From Cafeteria roenbergensis (lineage: Eukaryota; Sar; Bigyra; Bicosoecida; Cafeteriaceae): 64,000 bases of DNA. Of this stretch, positions 18,411 to 28,000 are shown piece after piece. Both the position numbers and the translations under genes were made by a program. The stretch lies in assembly GCA_008330645.1 (NCBI GenBank), contig VLTN01000047.1:124001-188000 (forward strand). Direction: 5' to 3'. The notes beneath the pieces are model-generated. The model was not told the DNA's origin, made no database searches, and saw only the letters and a list, made by a program, of their open reading frames with translations. The first letter of the stretch is position 1. Each line of letters starts with the position of its first letter.

Positions 18411-21400
18411 TCAGGCCTCCTCCTCCTCCTCCTCCTCCTCATCGTCACTTTCCGCCATCTCCTTCTCAAGCCAGACGAAGAAGTCGGCGAGCTGCTTCAG
18501 TGCCTTGTTCTTTGCCTTGCCGGAGAGAGGACCGCGCGGGCCAGACTTCCACGCCGCAAAGGCGGAGTCATCGATGCAGTCCTCGTCAAACAGACCCTTG
18601 AACGCCCCGACGAGCATGCCGTTGGGGTAGCTCAGATCAATGGCGACAGACACCACGGCATCCAAGGCAGCAACGCTCTCAGCCAGCTTCTCGTCGCAAA
18701 CAGCGCTGATCACCGGCCCGAGCGCCTCGTCTGCGGCCCAGGGCGCGGCCAGGGTCAGCTGCTCACGGACGATGGCAGTCTGCGGACACGGACGGAAAGA
18801 ACAACAGACATAGAGCCTTGTTGGAATGCGGCAACGGGACGGCGCAACGGGCAGGCAGGGCAACCACGTCGACCTTTCCGTCAGACCCTTAGGAGAATAT
18901 AGCTCTCATCACTTGTGTTAGTATTTCAGCTATCAGGTAAAAAAACATTCGTCATTCGGTGAGGCGACGCTTCCTGTCAGAGGCATAGCAGCAGTGCAGA
19001 TGTGGCTCACCTTCAGCACGGCCCTGGTGACGCCCCAGGCAATGTCAGTCGACTCCGCTCCCGCGACGGCCTCGAAAGCAGCGGTGGCAGCCTCCACAGC
19101 TTCGTCGCCGGTAAGACCACTCGCAAGTGCTGCCTCCACTGCAGCTGCGACGCGCACGTTGGCAGGCTCCGCGGAGGCCGCCGCAGCAGCCGCAGCCGCC
19201 GCCGATGGCGCTTCGACAACTGCGTCGGGCTCTGGAACGCCCTCCATGCCTTCCTGGGCGCAGAGCCTGCGCAGCTCGCGGCCAGGCATGGCAGCCTTCT
19301 CGAAGAGGCCAGCCTCGATTGCCTCGGCCACGCCTTCTTTGAGGCTGCGCGGGAAGCTCTGGGCCCTGGAGAGGACAGAGTCCTTTGCCCGCCGGGCAAC
19401 GACCTCCAGATCCTCCTCGGCGAGCTCCTCACCGGCCTTCGAGGCTGCTTCCACCGCGCGATCCACAGCCGCCTGGGCTTCGTCGGCCGCAGTCTCCGGC
19501 GCGAGAGCTCGCGGAGTGTCACGAAGGACGCTGTCGTTGGCGGGCTCACCCCCCAGCAAGAAAGCAGCGGCCGCCTCCAAAGTGGCGACAACCTGGTCAA
19601 CCGAGACAAGCCCAGGTGCTGCGGCGTCGCCAGCAGAGGCCCCAGCCGCGCGACGGCCCTTGCCCCGACGGCCCTTGCCCGCCTTCTTGCTCTGCACGCC
19701 GGCCAGAGACGCCAGCAGAGCTCCGAAAACCTTGGCGTCGCCGCCACGCTGGCACAGAATCATGCGGCGCACGATCAGGTCGAGGCACAGAAGTGCGAAA
19801 GGCTCCGACGCCCCAGCAGCGCCGCGAATTGCCTCGGTTGCCTTGGCCACGTCGCCCTCTCCAGCCATAGACTGCTGCAAGGTGTCGAGGTGCTTCTCCA
19901 CGCTCAGCCGGACCGTCGCCTGCAAAAGAAATCGCAAAAGGCACAACGGGAACAAGACAAGATCGCGCGCCAACGAGGCCGCAAGGCGACGATGCAAGGA
20001 AGGAGGAATAAAATGTCAAACCCCTGATTCAGTATTGCCGTCAGAAGCAAAGCAGAACGCCGCCTCGGGTACTGTGCCCAGGTGAGAGGAGCTGCCAAGC
20101 CCTCAGATGTTGCCCCACGAACGCTAAACAAAGCCTAGGTGCGAACAGGGGTGAGAGACCCCCTGCAAGCACCGAGCGGCAATGGTCGTGGGGCGAAAGG
20201 CAGCGCATTGCGAAGCAATCTCGTGGTCTCACCATTGCCTCGCTCTCGCTCATCTGGCTCGCCAGGGTTCCGGTAACATCGCCGGCAGCGCCCTTGACGC
20301 GCTCCGTCTCCTCAGCAGACGCCTTGGCTGCCGCTGCGATTGCCTCGACTGCCTTGGACGACTTGGCAGGCGACGGCCGTGCGCCTGCAGCAGCAGGTCC
20401 CCCACGCAGTCCAGAAATACCGGGGTATTCCTGGCGGCTGCCCGATGAAGCGAACGCCTCGCCCATGCGGCCGCCGGGCCGGGAGCCCATCATGCCGGCC
20501 ATCGGTGGCCTGCCTCCCATCATGCGGCCTCCCATCATGCCAGCCATGGGGGGGCCACCCACCACGCGGTCCCCTGCCAACGCTTGGAACCGGTCAGTTG
20601 GGATCTTCTCGTCGTCTGCCAGCTTGCGGGCAGGGGCCACGCGAGGAGCTGCGCCGAGGCCGCCGGCAACCCGCTCCGACATGAAGGTGGGGCCGCCTTC
20701 GCTCTGAGGTCCTCCCGGCCGCGGGAACGACTGTGGCCTCGGAACCGGGTCGTCGCTCTTAAGTGCCGCAAACCTAGAGTCAGGAATCCTGTTCTCAGCT
20801 GCAAGCGGGCGCCGCTGCGGGGGAGAGCTCGCGAGGGGCCGCCCAGCCAGACCAGGACCGCCCAGGCCTGCAAGTCGGTCATCCGCGGTCTCTCTGGGCT
20901 TTGAGACCTCAGCCGGAGAGCCTCGGCCCGGGAGACGAGACTCCCCGAATCGGCCACCGGGGCCGGTGCGCGGGCCCGAAGGACGCGCGTCGCGCAGGGC
21001 GCTGAAGCGGTCCGGAGCGCTGCTGTCTGCAGAGGCGGTCGTCCCGGTTGGTGCCGGACGCGCATCTTCGGGTGCAGGCGGGAGAGCCGGCGCGACGCCC
21101 TGCAGCAAGGAGAAAGACAACCGAGGGGACATCAGAGGGCGAGATTGGCCAGGATCACGGGCAGTTCAAACATGCTCGAGCTCGGCTCCGACCGAGAGAG
21201 CGATCTTCGCCGCCAGCACTCTGCCGAGACGCGAGACTCACAGCTTGGGGCCGTTGTTGACGAGAGCGCCAGCTGCTTCCGACCTGGGGCCGTGCGTCAC
21301 GCGCCGGGGCGTTGCGGCTCGGTCCGCCGACCATCGGGCGCCTGATGCCGCCGACGGGAGGGCGCGCGCCGCCGGAGCGCCAACTGCCTCCGTCCGACCT

Positions 21401-21788
21401 GTATTGAAACAAAATACGACGTGAGGGCAAGACCGCGAGGGCGTGGGGCAGGGGCGCAGGGCATCTGCTTGCAAGCGGCGTCACGAAGGGACTCGCTAGA
21501 TTCCGGCAGGAGCACGCGGTTGGTAGCCTGGCCCCAGGGGCGGCCTGGAACCCACCGCGCCACGCTGCTGGCGACCTCAGAGTGGCCGCGGTGCTCGTGG
21601 TCTCCAGGGTGCAGCGGGGGCGCTCGTCGTTGGCTGCAGGGCTGCCAGCGGGAGCCCGCGCGAGTCCGCCGGCTAACGCGAAGACAGTGGAAGTCTCGAC
21701 CCCGGCCACCTCTCTGCCGCGCGCGCGCGGCGCTGTGACGCGGGGCAACTCACCCTGCGGGAGGCGTTGACCTTTCCTGGTCGCTCAT
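18411..21788 (-). CDS. eIF4G-like protein with MA3-like and W2 domains, no visible MIF4G
   Basis: Translation-initiation scaffold relative. Five exons with phases agreeing at every junction: 21788-21754, 21398-21242, 21099-20233, 19919-19011 and 18779-18411, about 778 aa. The C-terminal exon is a W2 (HEAT3) domain close to eIF4G1: GAFKGLFDEDCIDDSAFAAW, then KALKQLADFFVWLEKEM and an acidic tail of nine glutamates; in eIF4G1 this region binds MNK kinases. The preceding exon has helices compatible with an MA3/HEAT2 domain (VEKHLDTLQQSMA, ASEPFALLCLDLIVRRMI), interrupted by a basic KKAGKGRRGKGRR insert. The N-terminal half is disordered, Gly/Arg/Met-rich, with three PDRFxAL-type motifs (PDRFSALRD, DSRFAALKSD, TDRFQALAGD). 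The MIF4G domain that binds eIF4A in true eIF4G is not seen in any exon or in the 5' flank. It may be a paralogue or a regulator of the DAP5-tail type. Confidence 0.72.
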
Positions 21789-22075
21789 GGTGGTTGGTGC
21801 GGAGCCCCTTGGGCTTGTTCCGGCAGCTTCGACCTCAAGGCCGAGCTGAGGTGTGCGAGCGTCACGACTTGAATTGCCGGCGGCTCTGCCAGGGCCAGCG
21901 GCAGCGCATACTTGAGCCCATCCAAACATCCCCTCCTAGCAGTTGCCGCCGCGCACTCGCTTGCCAGCCAGCCAAGCGCGCCGGCCGGGCGTCCGGTGCG
22001 CTGTCGGGTCTGCGACAAGGCAAGCTGCGAACGCCCTGCATTGGGAAGCGCTCGCTGCGGACGGCCAAGGCCCCA

Positions 22076-25000
22076 ATGCTGCGCTCCATCAGTGAATTCT
22101 TCAGCCCGACGCATGCTGCGCCTTCGTCGTCGCCGCTGGACATCAGCAAGGTCACTGACAGGTTGTATGGTGAGCGAAGGCCTTGCGGTGGGCACTGGTG
22201 ACGGGAGTCTGCTGCACCCTCGCGCCGCCACCTTCTGCACTGGGGAATGCTGGTGCAAGCCGCGCTCTCCTCAGCGCTTCCTCACCAGCCCCCCCCCCCT
22301 CGCTGCTTCCGCGCCCGCGCACTGCAGTCATGGGCCTGCCGTGGAGGCGAATGACAGAGGCGACCGCGCAGCGGAACAACATCGACGAGATCGCGGCGCA
22401 CCTCCGAGCCCAGTTCGGCAACCATGCGCTCCTGTTCGACCTGACTTCCCGCGGCCCGCACGGCGTGGACTACAGCAAGTTCAACCACCAAGTCTTGCAT
22501 TTCGAGCCTGATTTTAGCGACCGCGGCCATGAGGACGTGCCGGCCATCCGCCAAGCGTTCTCCTTTTGCTACGCGGCGAAGTTCTGGACTGAGCTGCACC
22601 CACGGAATGTCGTGGTGTTGTTTTGCAAAGACGGAAGGAGGCGCTCTGGCTTTTTCGCCGCGTGCTGGCTAGCCTACTCCGGAGTGGCTGCGGACACCAT
22701 GGAGGGATACCAGATCTTCACGGCTGCCCGCCTGCGAGGGAACATCCAGGGAACCGATGCCAGAAGCGCAGCAGCGCGGGCAATGCGAATGCGGGCTCTT
22801 CCCGACGAGCGACGAAAGCTGCGCTTGCTTCGCTCGTGGGCCTACTTGCTTGTCAGCACGAACACGCTGCTCAACCAGATTGCGGCCAGGCCCGTGACCC
22901 ACGAGCTGGTCAAAATCATCGCGCGCTTCTCGGGGGCGATGGAACAGCCCGGTGCGCCGCCCCCGGTCGTTGAGGTCCTGGTGGACGGCAACCCGGTATT
23001 CTACTCGGACGAGGTGTGCGCGTCGCATAGCCTTGACCGCGCGTACGAAGGGGATCCCGGCGAAGACGATGGCGCGCTTGACGAGGCTTGGAAGCCGCAG
23101 CTCCACTGGGTTGACGGCTCTCTGATTGTGGATGTGCGCAGATATGTCAGGGGCGATGTGTGCATCCGAATCCTGACTGAGCAGAGGACCCCAGCCGAGG
23201 AGGAGCGCGAGGCCAGGGCGCTGGAGGCACCGTCGGGGCTTTCTCCCGTCACGCCCAGCCTGAGCCGGCCCCGGATTGCCGCCCGCTTCGCCTTTCATTC
23301 CAGTATGCTGCCAGCGTTGCCCGACGTAGTGACTCACCCGTTCACCGCGGACAGGGTCGACCTCCATCACGTCGAGCTGTCGGGGCACCCCGACAAATTT
23401 TCTCTGCACCTCATCTTGGGACCTGCACCGCTGGAATATAACGGAGCGGGGCTTCCGGAAGAGTTGGGCACGGCTGGGCCGAAGGCGGATGCTGCCCGGC
23501 GGCTGGCAGCTTCGGAGGCAGCTGGTGGGTCAGGCAGGACACCCACCCCAGCGGCCTCGAGCGCAGATGCATCCGGCTCCGCCCCCTTGGTTCGCCCCCC
23601 GGCGCCTGTGGAGTCTTCTTCTCCCACTCTTGCCTCGTTGGTGAACGTGCGGGACTTCCAGGCGACGCGGCTGGGCATGATGGTCGTCTGCTTCTCCCAC
23701 GCGGTCGTCCCTCAAGAGTCCCTTATGGCTGCGATTGTGAACCGGCATCGATTTGATGGCGACACAGTCGCAGCAGCGCTTCAGCTCACGAATAACTCGG
23801 AAGAGGCCGCCCTGGGGCTGCTCAAGGACGGGCTGCTGGCCTCCCTCGCACGGGCACCCCAGTTCACCGAGGAGGAATGCTTGGGCACGGCGTACGGCGC
23901 AGCGGCCTCGATGTCGTCGCGTGGTGCGAGTCCGCCAAGAAGCGCTGCGCTGCGGCGTGAGGACCGAGAGTCACTGCCGGCAGCAGATGCAGCGTCGCAG
24001 AGCGCGGCCGCGCCGGCAGCCACGCGTGCAGCTGCAGCCAGCACGGGCATCGGGGCGCCTGGCTCGCCCGCTGGCCAGGGGCTGACGCCCGACGCCCTTG
24101 GCCTGAGCCAGGACGACGTCCAGGCGCTTGTGGGTTTCCTCCGAGGACAGAAGTCGATTCGAGAAGCGATCGGCAGCCCCTCGACCCTGCTCTCGCCAGG
24201 CTTGCCCACGGGTGCTCAGGACATGGATGACAGGCAAGCCTCGGAGCGCTCGGCAGCGTTGCGATGGATTCACCTTTTGGTTGACCACGCAGTTCGGGAC
24301 CCTGTGGAGGAGTCGTCGCCGTCGCCGACCAGCAGCTTTCCTGTTTCCCCAGCTGCTTCTGCTGCTAGCCTCGAAGCAGCCGGGCTGCTGCCAAGTCCAG
24401 AAGCGCCTTCAACGCCGCTTGCTGCCAGCCAGCTCCACATTGAGACGCCACATCGGCGCGGCGAGGCTCAAGTGCCCGCGACTCCAGCCTCGCTGCGCAA
24501 GCCCTCACAAAGGCTTGCCAGCGTGCTGGGTGACCTTGGCCAGACGTCAGACCCGTCAGCTTGGCGGGCGATTCGTGACCTACTCCACGACCCATCAGTC
24601 GCTGTTTCGCCTCCTCTTCGACGCGTGGCGCATGCTAGGGCTCACACCATTCAGGCCGGCTTTGGTGCGGCCATGCTCGGCTCGACCTCACCCGCAATGA
24701 CGAATGCTGGGGGAAAGTCCGTCCCAAGTCGCCGGGACCAAGCGCCAGCCGCCCCCCTGCCCCAGCTGGGTAAGACTGCGGAGCACCCAGGTGTTGCGAC
24801 GTCCGAACGAGCTGGCGACCCTTCTGCGCTCGGTGATGGGCTCTCCGACGACATGATCGCAGTGATCCAGCGACTTGTCGTTCGGGGCGTCTCAGCCAGC
24901 GAACTCGAGAGCATTTTGACGGACGCAGGCATGCATGCTGGTCAGGCTAGGATAGCTGCTCGGGCAGCCGCCGCAGCCGCAGGCACGTCAGAGCCGCACA

Positions 25001-28000
25001 CTGGCACCTCCCAGGCTTCGCACGTCGATGGCAAGTTCCCTGTTGGCCCTGCACAAGCCAGCGCAGCGACGTCAGATCCAGACCTCCACCGACACCCCGC
25101 CGAGTCTGCAACTGGCCCAGTTGAGCCATCGCCTGACTTGAGCCACCTTGCAGATCGTCCCAAGGCAGGCGCTGAACCGTCGTTGTCGGGATCCCAACCA
25201 GGTGCGGATGCCGCCACTCCTGGCGGTGCGGGCGCGCCTGCGGCTGGGCCCGACGCTGCGGGCGGTGTGCCGCTCGGCCAGGACCCGGCGTATGCCCCCT
25301 TCTTCAAGATGCTCAAGGTGGGCGTTCCGCGGCCGGCCGTGGAGATCAAGGTGCGCGAGGCGGGGCTGGACCCGGCGGCGCTGGACGCGGACCAGAGCAA
25401 GCCGTTCGGGAAGCCGACAGCAGCGGGCGCCGGCGGTGCGGGCGCGCCTGCGGCTGGGCCCGACGCTGCGGGCGGTGTGCCGCTCGGCCAGGACCCGGCG
25501 TATGCCCCCTTCTTCAAGATGCTCAAGGTGGGCGTTCCGCGGCCGGCCGTGGAGATCAAGGTGCGCGAGGCGGGGCTGGACCCGGCGGCGCTGGACGCGG
25601 ACCAGAGCAAGCCGTTCGGGAAGCCGACAGCAGCGGGCGCCGGCGGTGCGGGCGCGCCTGCGGCTGGGCCCGACGCTGCGGGCGGTGTGCCGCTCGGCCA
25701 GGACCCGGCGTATGCCCCCTTCTTCAAGATGCTCAAGGTGGGCGTTCCGCGGCCGGCCGTGGAGATCAAGGTGCGCGAGGCGGGGCTGGACCCGGCGGCG
25801 CTGGACGCGGACCAGAGCAAGCCGTTCGGGAAGCCGACAGCAGCGGGCGCCGGCGGTGCGGGCGCGCCTGCGGCTGGGCCCGACGCTGCGGGCGGTGTGC
25901 CGCTCGGCCAGGACCCGGCGTATGCCCCCTTCTTCAAGATGCTCAAGGTGGGCGTTCCGCGGCCGGCCGTGGAGATCAAGGTGCGCGAGGCGGGGCTGGA
26001 CCCGGCGGCGCTGGACGCGGACCAGAGCAAGCCGTTCGGGAAGCCGACAGCAGCGGGCGCCGGCGGTGCGGGCGCGCCTGCGGCTGGGCCCGACGCTGCG
26101 GGCGGTGTGCCGCTCGGCCAGGACCCGGCGTATGCCCCCTTCTTCAAGATGCTCAAGGTGGGCGTTCCGCGGCCGGCCGTGGAGATCAAGGTGCGCGAGG
26201 CGGGGCTGGACCCGGCGGCGCTGGACGCGGACCAGAGCAAGCCGTTCGGGAAGCCGACAGCAGCGGGCGCCGGCGGTGCGGGCGCGCCTGCGGCTGGGCC
26301 CGACGCTGCGGGCGGTGTGCCGCTCGGCCAGGACCCGGCGTATGCCCCCTTCTTCAAGATGCTCAAGGTGGGCGTTCCGCGGCCGGCCGTGGAGATCAAG
26401 GTGCGCGAGGCGGGGCTGGACCCGGCGGCGCTGGACGCGGACCAGAGCAAGCCGTTCGGGAAGCCGACAGCAGCGGGCGCCGGCGGTGCGGGCGCGCCTG
26501 CGGCTGGGCCCGACGCTGCGGGCGGTGTGCCGCTCGGCCAGGACCCGGCGTATGCCCCCTTCTTCAAGATGCTCAAGGTGGGCGTTCCGCGGCCGGCCGT
26601 GGAGATCAAGGTGCGCGAGGCGGGGCTGGACCCGGCGGCGCTGGACGCGGACCAGAGCAAGCCGTTCGGGAAGCCGACAGCAGCGGGCGCCGGCGGTGCG
26701 GGCGCGCCTGCGGCTGGGCCCGACGCTGCGGGCGGTGTGCCGCTCGGCCAGGACCCGGCGTATGCCCCCTTCTTCAAGATGCTCAAGGTGGGCGTTCCGC
26801 GGCCGGCCGTGGAGATCAAGGTGCGCGAGGCGGGGCTGGACCCGGCGGCGCTGGACGCGGACCAGAGCAAGCCGTTCGGGAAGCCGACAGCAGCGGGCGC
26901 CGGCGGTGCGGGCGCGCCTGCGGCTGGGCCCGACGCTGCGGGCGGTGTGCCGCTCGGCCAGGACCCGGCGTATGCCCCCTTCTTCAAGATGCTCAAGGTG
27001 GGCGTTCCGCGGCCGGCCGTGGAGATCAAGGTGCGCGAGGCGGGGCTGGACCCGGCGGCGCTGGACGCGGACCAGAGCAAGCCGTTCGGGAAGCCGACAG
27101 CAGCGGGCGCCGGCGGTGCGGGCGCGCCTGCGGCTGGGCCCGACGCTGCGGGCGGTGTGCCGCTCGGCCAGGACCCGGCGTATGCCCCCTTCTTCAAGAT
27201 GCTCAAGGTGGGCGTTCCGCGGCCGGCCGTGGAGATCAAGGTGCGCGAGGCGGGGCTGGACCCGGCGGCGCTGGACGCGGACCAGAGCAAGCCGTTCGGC
27301 AAGCCGACAGCAGCGGACGCTGAACCCGCCGACCCGGAGGCTGTTCCAATCAAGGAGCATCCAGAATATGGGCCTTTCGTCAAGATGCTTCGGCTGCGAG
27401 TTCCCCGCCCGGCCATTGAGAACAAGATGCGAGTGCAAGGCCTTGACTCGGCTGTTTTGGACCTCGATCCTGAGGAGATTCTCCCAAAGCGCTTCCGCAA
27501 GAGCTCCAAGCCAGCAGCGGCAGCCGCCAGCAGCCATGCGAAGGCCAAGTCAAGCGTGATCCGGAAGCGGCTGCATTGGGATGAGCTGCCCGAGGACAGG
27601 CTCGCCAAGACTTCTTTTTGGGACCAGGTGGCAAGCGAGGCTCGTGAGGCTGGACAGTCCGGAGTGGACATCGACTCGAGCGACTACGAAGCCTTGTTCA
27701 CCAAAAAGAAGGGCGCCCCTTCGAAGCCAAAACCTGCAGCTGGCGCTGCAGCAGCGGGTGCAACCAAAGTCCGACTGGTGGAGTTCAAGAGGGCCACAAA
27801 CGTCGGGATCGGACTCGCCCGGATCTCAATGGGCACTGCATCGGTCAGGGCCTGCCTGAGGGACCTGACCTGCTATGCGCCCGACGGCAAGTCCCAGCTG
27901 TCAACGGCAGACCTCCATTCCCTTGTGGATCTTGTCCCTACCAACGAGGAAGTTCGCACAGTCATGGCATTCAAGGGGCCGCGCAGTCAGCTGGGAGAGG

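Noticed and set aside
25222-27321. Regular direct repeats as a CRISPR array
   Set aside because: Units are 210 bp with no unique spacers, code for protein in frame, and the DNA is eukaryotic.
24942-27671. Long open frames in every reading of the 210-bp array, on both strands
   Set aside because: The unit length is a multiple of three and lacks stops in other frames, so shadows are inevitable. Only the plus frame joins the PTEN and FH2 domains.
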